From: an uncultured Alphaproteobacteria bacterium
GTDB taxonomy: Bacteria > Pseudomonadota > Alphaproteobacteria > RF32 > CAG-239
Direction of reading: 5' to 3'
Assembly (NCBI GenBank): GCA_900551585.1
Contig: URWU01000056.1
Span: forward strand, 1-8,428
Length of the DNA stretch: 8,428 nucleotides
Positions within the stretch are counted from its first letter, which is position 1. Each line of letters begins with the position of its first letter. The notes under the pieces are model-generated. The model worked only from the letters and a program-made list of their open reading frames with translations, made no database searches and had not been told where the DNA came from. The translations under genes were made by a program, and so were the position numbers. Below, one piece after another: positions 1-5,516 of the stretch.

Positions 1-48
1 CGAGATGTAGCTCCGTCTCGTGGGCTCGGAGATGTGTATAAGAGACAG
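1..48 (+). other. Illumina Nextera P7/i7 adapter contamination
   Basis: This is library-construction sequence, not genomic DNA. Bases 1-6 (CGAGAT) match the 3' end of the P7 primer. Bases 7-14 (GTAGCTCC) sit exactly where the 8-base i7 index belongs and equal the reverse complement of GGAGCTAC, which I recall as Nextera XT index N718. Bases 15-48 are the Nextera read-2 transposase adapter, ending in the 19-base Tn5 mosaic end AGATGTGTATAAGAGACAG at 30-48. Genomic sequence therefore starts at 49. The mosaic end should not be annotated as a natural transposon end. Confidence 0.98.
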
Positions 49-63
49 ATTATAAGGCCGCGC

Positions 64-91
64 AAAATTGCTCATAATCCTCTCAGAGCAA
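64..91 (-). terminator. possible weak intrinsic terminator after the 166-residue gene
   Basis: On the minus strand, about 10 bases after the stop of the 166-residue gene, a six-base-pair stem (TTGCTC with GAGCAA, plus-strand 68-73 and 86-91) with a 12-base loop is followed by a run of four T. The stem is short and the loop long, so this is only a candidate. Confidence 0.35.
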
Positions 92-100
92 ACTTTCAGC

Positions 101-601
101 TCAGATGAAGGGGTCATAAGCCCATTGCAGCAAAGCCTGCCGCTGCCTTGGGCGGCAGCCCAAATCACCCCAGATACAATTCTTTTTTAACTGTGCCTGA
201 TGACGGCTGAAAGCACGCCAGCGTTTTATCTGAATATCATCTATTTGGGGAAGACGGCGCCCGCGATAATAGCGGCAATACCATTGAAACCAACCGCGCG
301 GATCAGGCCCAATAATCCAGCCGCGCTTTTTCCATTCGGATAACGGCAAACGCGATTTAACCTGAAACAGATTTTTATCATTATCAGGACTGGCTAACGA
401 AACCTGAGCATCATCAAACCATGATTTGGGAAATTCATCTCGGCAATCATTGAGGTAATGCCCTTCAAAAACGCCAAGACGCAGCATTTCCGGCGGAGTC
501 AGTTCCGGCTGAAAATCAGGTGAAAAATTTTCGCCTTCCGGTTCAAGCAAATCATAGTGATAATCTTTTTGCATTTTATCATTAACATAGATTGTGACCA
601 T
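101..601 (-). CDS. conserved uncharacterised protein, 166 aa
   Basis: The protein is soluble-looking, with no signal peptide or membrane segment, and has no function that I can name. I recognise its sequence style as a conserved family of hypothetical bacterial proteins. Seemingly invariant blocks are LTPPEMLRLGVFEG (residues 35-48), NDCRDEFPKSWF (51-62), GPDPRGWFQWYCRYYRGRR (98-116) and a C-terminal CRPRQRQALLQWAYD block (149-163). Four cysteines (53, 109, 142, 149) lie in or next to these blocks, and the protein is rich in Trp, Tyr and Arg, which could suit nucleic-acid or metal binding; that is inference only. The start is secure: a perfect AGGAGG lies five bases upstream. It is separated from tolA by a strong terminator and about 220 bases, so it is probably its own unit. 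The family assignment is from memory, without a search. Confidence 0.9.
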   Translation of the reverse strand: MVTIYVNDKMQKDYHYDLLEPEGENFSPDFQPELTPPEMLRLGVFEGHYLNDCRDEFPKSWFDDAQVSLASPDNDKNLFQVKSRLPLSEWKKRGWIIGPDPRGWFQWYCRYYRGRRLPQIDDIQIKRWRAFSRHQAQLKKNCIWGDLGCRPRQRQALLQWAYDPFI

Positions 602-606
602 ATTAT

Positions 607-612
607 CCTCCT
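607..612 (-). promoter_or_regulatory. consensus Shine-Dalgarno (AGGAGG) for the 166-aa gene
   Basis: The reverse complement of 607-612 is AGGAGG, five bases before the ATG at 601. It is the most consensus ribosome site in the window and supports both the start choice and efficient translation of a gene with no known function. Confidence 0.85.
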
Positions 613-819
613 GACAAGGATATAATCACAAACTTTTTGACGACAAGTCAGTCTTCGTTCAATTTCAAAAAACCTTCAGACTGCATTTTATAAAAACCGT
701 AGAAAATTCCCTTATTTTTAATCAGTTCTTCCTACGTCCGGTCTCAACAATCTTGCCTTTTCTTTTGCGCGATGAACTTCTTTTCCCAAAATCAAACGCC
801 AAAGCTCAGAGAAGCCGGC
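613..819. other. non-coding gap between tolA terminator and 166-aa gene
   Basis: I see no gene here with a convincing start. On the minus strand there is an open frame from about 857 to 740 (ending in residues LLRPDVGRTD and a TAA), but it runs through the tolA terminator and has no start codon with a ribosome site. The gap presumably holds the promoter of the 166-residue gene: AT-rich minus-strand text near 615-650 includes TTGTCG and ATTATA-like hexamers, but the spacing is poor, so I do not call a promoter. Confidence 0.4.
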
Positions 820-857
820 AAAAAAATCCCCTTCGGCAAAACCCAAAGGGGATTTTT
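820..857 (-). terminator. strong intrinsic terminator after tolA
   Basis: A perfect 12-base-pair stem (AAAAATCCCCTT at 822-833 with AAGGGGATTTTT at 846-857) with a 12-base loop begins one base after the tolA stop codon. In the minus-strand transcript it ends in a run of seven U. The near-symmetric A/T flanks could also stop transcription from the other strand. It closes the tolQRA unit, where tolB and pal would normally follow. Confidence 0.9.
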
Positions 858-858
858 A

Positions 859-1800
859 TTATTTAATCGAAGCATCAAGCGGATTAAACCGCAGCAACAT
901 CGTCTTCCATAAATCGTATTTATCAAGATAACGATTGGCAAAAATGGAATATGGCGCACAAACATAAACAGCACGGCGCGCACTGTCGGCAACCGAACGG
1001 AAAGACTTGTCGCTGTTATAGCGGCCGGTATCTAATATTTTCACCTCGCGAACCGTTCCGTCTTTATTCAAAAAGACACGGATTTCAATAATCATATCTT
1101 TAATACCCATCGCGCCGGGGTCAAGATTCCAACAAGCACGCAGACGGCCGGCAATCGCGTCGATTTCCGAAATTGACAATTCGCTGAAATATGAACCGCC
1201 GGTTCCGCCCTCAACACCCATATTGGCAACATCGGTTCCTTCTTTAATAGTCGCCGTCGAACTGGTATTTCCGGTTTCTTTTTCCAAAGCATCAACCGAA
1301 GCCAACAGACTTTTCAGAGGATTAGCCAGTTTGGGTTCCTCTTTGGCTTTGGGTACGGGCTTCTTATCAACCGGCTTCTTAGGCTGTGGTTTTGGAGCCG
1401 GTTTCGGTGTTGCTTTTTTAACCGGAACATTCGGCTTTTTAGGCTGCGGCGCAACCAAGAAATCTTGTTTCGGCGGTTTCGGAGTTTCTTTGGTTTCAAC
1501 CTTTTCTTCTTCCGCCTTGGTTTCTTTTTCTTTGGCTTTCGGCTGTTCCTGCGGCGCTTCATCTTTGGTATAATTATTTTCAATTTTGCGCTGAACTTTG
1601 CTGGCAGCTTTATCTTCTTTACCGATTTTGGCTTTCGGCGGCAAATTAGTCATTTCTGAGATTTTAATGTCTTTCAAATCGACAATAATCGGCACCTGCT
1701 CCAATGTAGCACGATTTGACCAGAACAGCGGCAAATCAATCACCATCATCAGGAACACCACCAAATGGAGTGTCAAAGACTTTTTGAGAGCCTTATTCAT
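859..1800 (-). CDS. tolA: TolA, Tol-Pal inner-membrane/periplasm-spanning protein (313 aa)
   Basis: TolA links the TolQR proton-driven motor to the outer-membrane TolB-Pal partners during envelope constriction at division. The sequence shows a short cytoplasmic start, one membrane helix (about residues 8-27), and a long Lys/Pro/Glu-rich linker (about 55-160) with repeated KP/PK units resembling the TonB stalk rather than the alanine-rich helix of E. coli. A C-terminal TolA/TonB-like domain follows (about 208-306): RLRACWNLDPGA, an IEIRVFLNKDGTVREV strand pair and RRAVYVCAPY. Cys223 and Cys281 are placed to form the disulfide typical of TolA domain III. An in-frame ATG at 1824 would overlap tolR by 20 bases; I prefer 1800, four bases after the tolR stop, because it gives the usual MxKAL membrane start. 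Neither start has a strong ribosome site, so coupling to tolR translation is likely. Confidence 0.93.
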   Translation of the reverse strand: MNKALKKSLTLHLVVFLMMVIDLPLFWSNRATLEQVPIIVDLKDIKISEMTNLPPKAKIGKEDKAASKVQRKIENNYTKDEAPQEQPKAKEKETKAEEEKVETKETPKPPKQDFLVAPQPKKPNVPVKKATPKPAPKPQPKKPVDKKPVPKAKEEPKLANPLKSLLASVDALEKETGNTSSTATIKEGTDVANMGVEGGTGGSYFSELSISEIDAIAGRLRACWNLDPGAMGIKDMIIEIRVFLNKDGTVREVKILDTGRYNSDKSFRSVADSARRAVYVCAPYSIFANRYLDKYDLWKTMLLRFNPLDASIK

Positions 1801-1804
1801 ATGT

Positions 1805-2245
1805 TCATTTTTTACGAGCTGCATAAGGCTTGGGTTCCGTTTTCAATCCTACTTTTTCAAAACCGGCTTCTTTCAAAATCGCCATCAAGCCGATAACGCG
1901 GCCATATTCGGCACCGGTATCTCCGGAAATGGTAACGCTCAAACTGCTGTTTTCTCCGCGGATAGCTTTAAGCTTGTCAACAATTTTATCCGCCGGAATT
2001 TCTGTCTCGCCGATGTAATAATAGCCTTCCTTATCAACGCTGATGTTAACCGAAGTTTCTTTGCCTTCCATCGCTTTGCCGCCGACTTTTGGCAAATCAA
2101 GGGCAATACCGGAAGTCATCAACGGCGCTGCAACCATAAACACCACCAGCAGAACCATCATCACATCCATCAGATTGGTAATGTTGATTTCGGCATTGCG
2201 GCGGCTGGCTCTCTGCGAGCGGCGGACTTGTTGGATTAAGGGCAT
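1805..2245 (-). CDS. tolR: TolR, Tol-Pal proton-channel subunit (146 aa)
   Basis: TolR is the ExbD/TolR-family partner of TolQ. It anchors in the inner membrane, takes part in the proton path and has a periplasmic peptidoglycan-binding domain. Visible features are a basic cytoplasmic N-terminus (RRSQRASRRNAEI, residues 8-20) and one membrane helix (about 24-44, NLMDVMMVLLVVFMVAAPLM) whose Asp27 matches the essential membrane aspartate (Asp23 in E. coli). The periplasmic domain (about 50-135) carries the family's GDTGAEYGRVIGLMAILKEAGF block at 108-129. Length is normal for the family. The open frame extends upstream to 2401, but that part has no TolR similarity and lies inside tolQ; AGGAG six bases before the ATG at 2245 fixes the start, one base after the tolQ stop. 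It ends in TGA, four bases before the chosen tolA start. Confidence 0.95.
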   Translation of the reverse strand: MPLIQQVRRSQRASRRNAEINITNLMDVMMVLLVVFMVAAPLMTSGIALDLPKVGGKAMEGKETSVNISVDKEGYYYIGETEIPADKIVDKLKAIRGENSSLSVTISGDTGAEYGRVIGLMAILKEAGFEKVGLKTEPKPYAARKK

Positions 2246-2246
2246 G

Positions 2247-2993
2247 TTACTCTCCTGCCATTTCGGCCTTGATAGCCGTATCATCAATTTCGCGCGACAG
2301 AATGCTGGAAAATTCAGCCATAAAGTTTTCCAAACGTTTTGCATAGCGGTCAATATCGGAAGAAATTTTGTTATAAGCAACCACGGCCGGAATAGCGGCA
2401 ATCAAACCAAAAGCCGTCGTAAACAAAGCCTCGGCAATACCGGGTGCCATAGCCGACAAAGAGTTGCTCTGCGTAATTGCAATTGCATTAAAACTGTTGA
2501 TAATACCCCAAACGGTACCGAACAAACCGACCAGCGGCGCAACCGAACCGGTTGAAGCCAGAAACCCCATGCGGGTATCAAGCTCGTCAAGCTCCTTATC
2601 CATGGAAACCATCATCGCTTTTTCAATACGCTGCTGCAAAGACACGCCGCGCAGACCGCGGTCTGTCTTTGATTTCAGAATATTGGTGCGTTTCCACTCT
2701 TTCATAGCCGCCACAAACATCGCCGACATCGGGTCGGACGGACGATTGCCGATTGAATCATACAAACGGTCAAGAGAACCGCCGGACCAGAATTTTTCTT
2801 CAAAGCTGCGTGAACGCTGCTTTACCTGACGCAGGGTTCCGACTTTTTCAATGATAATTGCCCAGCACCAAACCGACGCCGCAATCAAACCGATCATCAC
2901 GACTTTGGTGACCATATCTGAAGCCCAAACCATATCCCACATAGACATTTGGGCAGCAGCAGTTGTAACATCCGTTAAAGTTTCTGTTTCCAT
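2247..2993 (-). CDS. tolQ: TolQ, Tol-Pal proton-channel subunit (248 aa)
   Basis: TolQ is the MotA/TolQ/ExbB-family inner-membrane protein that forms the pentameric proton channel around TolR and energises TolA. The sequence shows the family layout: a first membrane helix (about residues 27-49), a large cytoplasmic loop (about 50-140), then helices at about 143-170 and 185-208. Family signatures are GLFGTVWGIINSFNAI (157-172) and EALFTTAFGLIAAIPAVVAYN (188-208). Thr193 matches the channel threonine of helix 3 (Thr178 in E. coli). At the helix-2 position of E. coli Thr145 the simple alignment gives Ser147, followed by Thr148. The start at 2993 gives the expected length, but the ribosome site is weak (AAGAAAGA). 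It leads the tolQRA unit behind a 142-base gap with hairpins. Confidence 0.96.
   Translation of the reverse strand: METETLTDVTTAAAQMSMWDMVWASDMVTKVVMIGLIAASVWCWAIIIEKVGTLRQVKQRSRSFEEKFWSGGSLDRLYDSIGNRPSDPMSAMFVAAMKEWKRTNILKSKTDRGLRGVSLQQRIEKAMMVSMDKELDELDTRMGFLASTGSVAPLVGLFGTVWGIINSFNAIAITQSNSLSAMAPGIAEALFTTAFGLIAAIPAVVAYNKISSDIDRYAKRLENFMAEFSSILSREIDDTAIKAEMAGE
2252..2256 (-). promoter_or_regulatory. ribosome-binding site fixing the tolR start
   Basis: AGGAG, six bases before the ATG at 2245, lies inside the last codons of tolQ. It rules out the longer tolR frame reaching 2401. Confidence 0.85.
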
Positions 2994-3025
2994 TTTTATA
3001 TCTTTCTTACATGCAAAAAAGTTCT

Positions 3026-3047
3026 ATTCCGAAAAGTTAATCGGAAT
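3026..3047 (-). promoter_or_regulatory. leader hairpin upstream of tolQ, terminator-like
   Basis: ATTCCG (3026-3031) pairs with CGGAAT (3042-3047) across a 10-base loop. In the minus-strand transcript the stem is followed eight bases later by a run of six T, and tolQ starts about 33 bases past the stem. It could be an attenuator-like or mRNA-stabilising hairpin, or chance in AT-rich DNA. Confidence 0.35.
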
Positions 3048-3072
3048 TTATCACAAAATATTAAAGATTCAA
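3045..3072 (-). promoter_or_regulatory. candidate promoter for tolQRA
   Basis: On the minus strand TTGAAT (3067-3072) and TAAATT (3045-3050) are 16 bases apart, a modest match to sigma-70 -35 and -10 hexamers, downstream of a terminator-like hairpin. The position suits an internal tol promoter, but AT-rich DNA makes such matches easy. Confidence 0.3.
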
Positions 3073-3084
3073 TTAATTAAATGA

Positions 3085-3108
3085 CTTATGAGAAAAAAAT
3101 CTCACAAG
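3085..3108 (-). terminator. hairpin between ybgC and tolQ, possible partial terminator
   Basis: A nine-base-pair stem with one G-U wobble (3085-3093 with 3100-3108) and a six-base homopolymer loop lies 27 bases after the ybgC stop. The transcript downstream (TCATTTAATTAATT) is U-rich but has no solid U run, so termination may be partial. It would separate ybgC expression from tolQRA. Confidence 0.45.
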
Positions 3109-3135
3109 ATGAAAGCCTTTGATTTTACAGAAAGT

Positions 3136-3570
3136 TTATTGGGCTTTTTTGACCAATTCTTCGGGAATTCTGACCGGACGTTTTTTCAAAAGGCTGACAT
3201 AAGCCAGCTTAATCTCAATTTTAGCCAGCAGCGTTTCACCGCGATAAATTTCTTGTTTCATTTCCGCTCCGGCACCTTTCATTTCCGTCAGCTCGCAAGT
3301 GACGGATAACAAATCGTCCAAAACCGCCGGTGCTTTATATTCAATATTCAGCCCGCGCACCATAAAACCGCATTTGTCTTCTGCCAAAGCGTCTTGCTGA
3401 TTGACACCCAAAGCACGGATAAACTCGGTTCTCGCCCGCTCGGCATATTTGAGATAATTGGCATAATAAACCACGCCGCCGGCATCGGTATCTTCATAAT
3501 AAACTCTTGCCGGGAAGACAAAAACTTTGCCATAAAACTCTCCTTGCGGTGCTTTTACATCATAAGCCAT
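3136..3570 (-). CDS. ybgC: YbgC-type acyl-CoA thioesterase of the Tol-Pal operon (144 aa)
   Basis: YbgC is a cytoplasmic hot-dog-fold (4HBT family) thioesterase usually encoded with tol genes; it hydrolyses acyl-CoAs in vitro and has been tied to phospholipid metabolism. The signature RVYYEDTDAGGVVYYANY (residues 22-39) contains Asp29, equivalent to the catalytic Asp18 of E. coli YbgC, followed by the helix YLKYAERARTEF (39-50). The histidine after VVY in E. coli (His25) is Tyr36 here, a change I believe is common in alphaproteobacterial members. The frame extends to a TTG at 3579, but AAGGAG at 3581-3586 is one base from that TTG and ten from the ATG at 3570, so the ATG is chosen. The 65-base gap after ruvB contains a TATAGT hexamer (3600-3605) without a good -35, so it may be co-transcribed with ruvAB. 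Confidence 0.95.
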   Translation of the reverse strand: MAYDVKAPQGEFYGKVFVFPARVYYEDTDAGGVVYYANYLKYAERARTEFIRALGVNQQDALAEDKCGFMVRGLNIEYKAPAVLDDLLSVTCELTEMKGAGAEMKQEIYRGETLLAKIEIKLAYVSLLKKRPVRIPEELVKKAQ

Positions 3571-3580
3571 TTCTCTCAAA

Positions 3581-3586
3581 CTCCTT
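3581..3586 (-). promoter_or_regulatory. ribosome-binding site deciding the ybgC start
   Basis: AAGGAG lies ten bases before ATG 3570 but only one base before the upstream TTG at 3579, which is too close for initiation. This favours the 144-residue form. Confidence 0.75.
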
Positions 3587-3635
3587 AGAATTTTTTAACA
3601 CTATACCTAACATCATAATCCGGAATCTACCGAAA

Positions 3636-4703
3636 TTAATCTGATTCTATCACGCTTAATAAATCAAACTGCTCCGCTTCGGGACGAAACTTTTTCACCC
3701 GCGGCGCACCGAGATACTCACAGCCCAAATCAGAAATCATTCTTCCGCGCGGCGTCCTTTGCAGAAATCCGAGTTTCAGCAAAAACGGTTCAATCACTTC
3801 TTCTATCGTATCGCGTTCCTCGGACAATGCCGCGGCCAAAGTATCAATACCGACCGGGCCGCCGCCGTAATTTTGCAGAATACACGCCAGATAGCGGCGG
3901 TCGAAAGCATCCAGTCCGTAATTGTCAACATCAAGACGGCGCAAAGCATTATCGGCAATTTTATTATCAACGCTGCTGGCATTGGAAACAGCACCAAAAT
4001 CTCGTACGCGGCGCAGCAAACGGCCGGCCACGCGCGGTGTTCCCCGCGACCGTTTGGCAATCTCTGCCGCTCCTGATTCGGAAATCGGCATACCCAGCAG
4101 ATTCGCTCCGCGGATAACAATCTGTTCCAACTCCGCCGGCGTGTAAAAATCCAAACGCAAGGGGATACCGAAACGTTCACGCAGCGGTGTCGACAGCAAG
4201 CCGGAACGGGTTGTGGCCCCAACCAGAGTAAAAGGCTGCAAATCAATACGCACCGAACGTGCCGACGGACCTTCACCGATAATCAGATCAAGCTGAAAGT
4301 CTTCCATCGCCGAATATAAAACTTCTTCAATGGCCGGATTTAAGCGGTGGATTTCATCAATAAACAAAACATCATTGCGTTCCAGATTGGTGAGAATTGC
4401 CGCCAAATCACCCGATTTGGAAATCATCGGTGCCGAAGTTGCCCGAAAACCGACCCCGAGTTCTTTGGCCACAATTGACGCCAAGGTGGTTTTACCTAAT
4501 CCGGGAGGACCGAAAAGCAAAACATGGTCAAGCGCTTCACCGCGTTTTTTAGCAGCCTCGATAAAGACTTTCAGGTTCTCGCAAACCAGCTTTTGGCCGA
4601 CAAATTCCGCCAGACAAGTCGGGCGCAGACTGACCGGCAGGTTGTTTTCCTGTTCGTCGTCTTCGGTTACGCGGGGGCTGACCAGCCTTTCCTCATCAAT
4701 CAT
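3636..4703 (-). CDS. ruvB: RuvB, Holliday-junction branch-migration helicase (355 aa)
   Basis: RuvB is the AAA+ hexameric ATPase that, loaded by RuvA, pumps DNA to drive branch migration of Holliday junctions. In order: an N-terminal LRPTCLAEFVGQ segment (residues 26-37), Walker A GPPGLGKTT (65-73), Walker B FIDEIHRL (114-121), sensor 1 GATTRSG (162-168), the arginine-finger segment STPLRERFG (171-179), sensor 2 TPRVAGRLLRRVRDF (205-219) and a C-terminal winged helix with NYGGGPVGIDTLAAAL (274-289) and QRTPRGR (336-342). Length is slightly above the 336 residues of E. coli RuvB, mainly through an acidic N-terminal extension. It starts seven bases after the ruvA stop codon ends, with AAAGGA inside the end of ruvA as ribosome site, so ruvAB form a tight pair. 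Confidence 0.98.
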   Translation of the reverse strand: MIDEERLVSPRVTEDDEQENNLPVSLRPTCLAEFVGQKLVCENLKVFIEAAKKRGEALDHVLLFGPPGLGKTTLASIVAKELGVGFRATSAPMISKSGDLAAILTNLERNDVLFIDEIHRLNPAIEEVLYSAMEDFQLDLIIGEGPSARSVRIDLQPFTLVGATTRSGLLSTPLRERFGIPLRLDFYTPAELEQIVIRGANLLGMPISESGAAEIAKRSRGTPRVAGRLLRRVRDFGAVSNASSVDNKIADNALRRLDVDNYGLDAFDRRYLACILQNYGGGPVGIDTLAAALSEERDTIEEVIEPFLLKLGFLQRTPRGRMISDLGCEYLGAPRVKKFRPEAEQFDLLSVIESD

Positions 4704-4709
4704 TTAGTC

Positions 4710-5378
4710 TTAATCCTTTTTGGCAAATTCTTTTAGTGATAAGCGAATTAATTCCGAAACATCAATATCGGGATGAGCTATCAAAACCTGATTAACCACC
4801 CGATAAGCCTCCAGCCGCTGATAGCCTAAGTTGACCAGCGCCGACAAGGCATCTTCCATCGCCGTCGGATCATCAGCCCGGGCAATTAAGTTGTCTTCAT
4901 AATTTTCGGTTTGTTCAGTTGCGTCCATATCCAGCTCCTTTGCTAATTCGGCAGTTGTTGTTGCCGCAGCAACCGGAATGGTCACGATTTTATCTTTAAG
5001 CTCGGTAACAATTCTGGCTGCCAGTTTGGGTCCGACACCGTTTGCCCGTGTAAAGGAAGCCTTATCCTGCGCGGCAATGGCCTGAGCCAGCTGCTGGGGA
5101 GCCAGCGCCGATAAAATACTCAGACAGACTTTGGCACCCACACCCTGAACTTTAGTCAGTGTTAAAAACCACTCTTTTTCCATAGCTGAATAAAAGCCGT
5201 ATAAGGAAATGCTGTCTTCACGAACCACGGTTTCAATCAATATATTGGCCGCATCGCCAATCTTCAAGCGTCCGAGTGTTTTGGCCGATGCAAAGACCAG
5301 ATAGCCGACGCCATTCACATCGATAATGCAATATTCATCACCGATAGTGTCAACAATTCCCTTGAGTTTAGCAATCAT
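4710..5378 (-). CDS. ruvA: RuvA, Holliday-junction-binding protein (222 aa)
   Basis: RuvA forms tetramers that bind the four-way junction and recruit RuvB rings. The sequence shows an N-terminal OB-fold (about residues 1-63, starting MIAKLKGIVD, with VNGVGYLV and SLYGFYSAMEKEWF), then two helix-hairpin-helix motifs: TKVQGVGAKVCLSIL (75-89) and TRANGVGPKLAARIV (110-124). A variable acidic linker follows (about 138-170), then domain III, the RuvB-contact three-helix bundle (about 173-219, EDALSALVNLGYQRLEAYRVV). It is somewhat longer than E. coli RuvA (203 residues), most of the extra length lying in the linker. The ATG at 5378 has AAAGG about eleven bases upstream and is preceded by a consensus TATAAT and, further up, a strong terminator. 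ruvA is therefore probably the first gene of its unit. Confidence 0.98.
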   Translation of the reverse strand: MIAKLKGIVDTIGDEYCIIDVNGVGYLVFASAKTLGRLKIGDAANILIETVVREDSISLYGFYSAMEKEWFLTLTKVQGVGAKVCLSILSALAPQQLAQAIAAQDKASFTRANGVGPKLAARIVTELKDKIVTIPVAAATTTAELAKELDMDATEQTENYEDNLIARADDPTAMEDALSALVNLGYQRLEAYRVVNQVLIAHPDIDVSELIRLSLKEFAKKD

Positions 5379-5411
5379 TCCGTTACCTTTTAGTTTTTAA
5401 TTTATTACCAG

Positions 5412-5438
5412 ATTATACAAATATCTTTTTGACTGCAA
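5412..5438 (-). promoter_or_regulatory. promoter for ruvAB
   Basis: A perfect TATAAT (reverse complement of 5412-5417) lies 34 bases before the ruvA ATG, with TTGCAG (5433-5438) 15 bases further upstream. The -35 match and spacing are mediocre, but the perfect -10 sits in a gap bounded by a terminator upstream and ruvA downstream. No LexA-type box was recognised, so SOS control is not supported by eye. Confidence 0.6.
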
Positions 5439-5462
5439 TCATTATTTGCTTTTAAGAACAAA

Positions 5463-5502
5463 ATAAAAACAAACCCGGTTTTTGAATTTATCAAAAACCG
5501 GG
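5463..5502 (-). terminator. strong intrinsic terminator after the 192-aa gene
   Basis: A perfect 12-base-pair stem (CCCGGTTTTTGA at 5474-5485 with TCAAAAACCGGG at 5491-5502) with a five-base loop is followed in the minus-strand transcript by TTTGTTTTTATTTT. It begins 14 bases after the stop of the 192-residue gene and cleanly separates it from ruvA. Confidence 0.9.
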
Positions 5503-5516
5503 CCGAGCCTCATAAT

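Noticed and set aside
30..48. Tn5-like mosaic end as a natural transposon boundary
   Set aside because: It is fused to P7 and i7 index sequence, which identifies it as a library adapter.
670..690. TTCAGACTGCAT, one base off the reverse complement of the Neisseria DNA uptake sequence
   Set aside because: It occurs once, with a mismatch, in a genome whose gene order is alphaproteobacterial. Uptake signals would be frequent and often paired. Treated as coincidence.
740..857. Minus-strand open frame ending LLRPDVGRTD, considered as a small gene or gene remnant
   Set aside because: It runs through the tolA terminator and lacks a start codon with a ribosome site; nothing recognisable in the product.
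1598..2239. 213-codon open frame on the plus strand opposite tolA and tolR
   Set aside because: It is the antisense shadow of two well-supported genes, has no recognisable domain and no ribosome site. The conserved TolA and TolR residues explain the sequence.
2246..2401. N-terminal extension of tolR (52 extra residues)
   Set aside because: It overlaps tolQ, shows no TolR similarity, and a clear AGGAG in front of the ATG at 2245 marks the real start.
3803..4276. Long overlapping frames on both strands inside ruvB
   Set aside because: They coincide with highly conserved RuvB motifs in the true frame and have no start signals or recognisable products.
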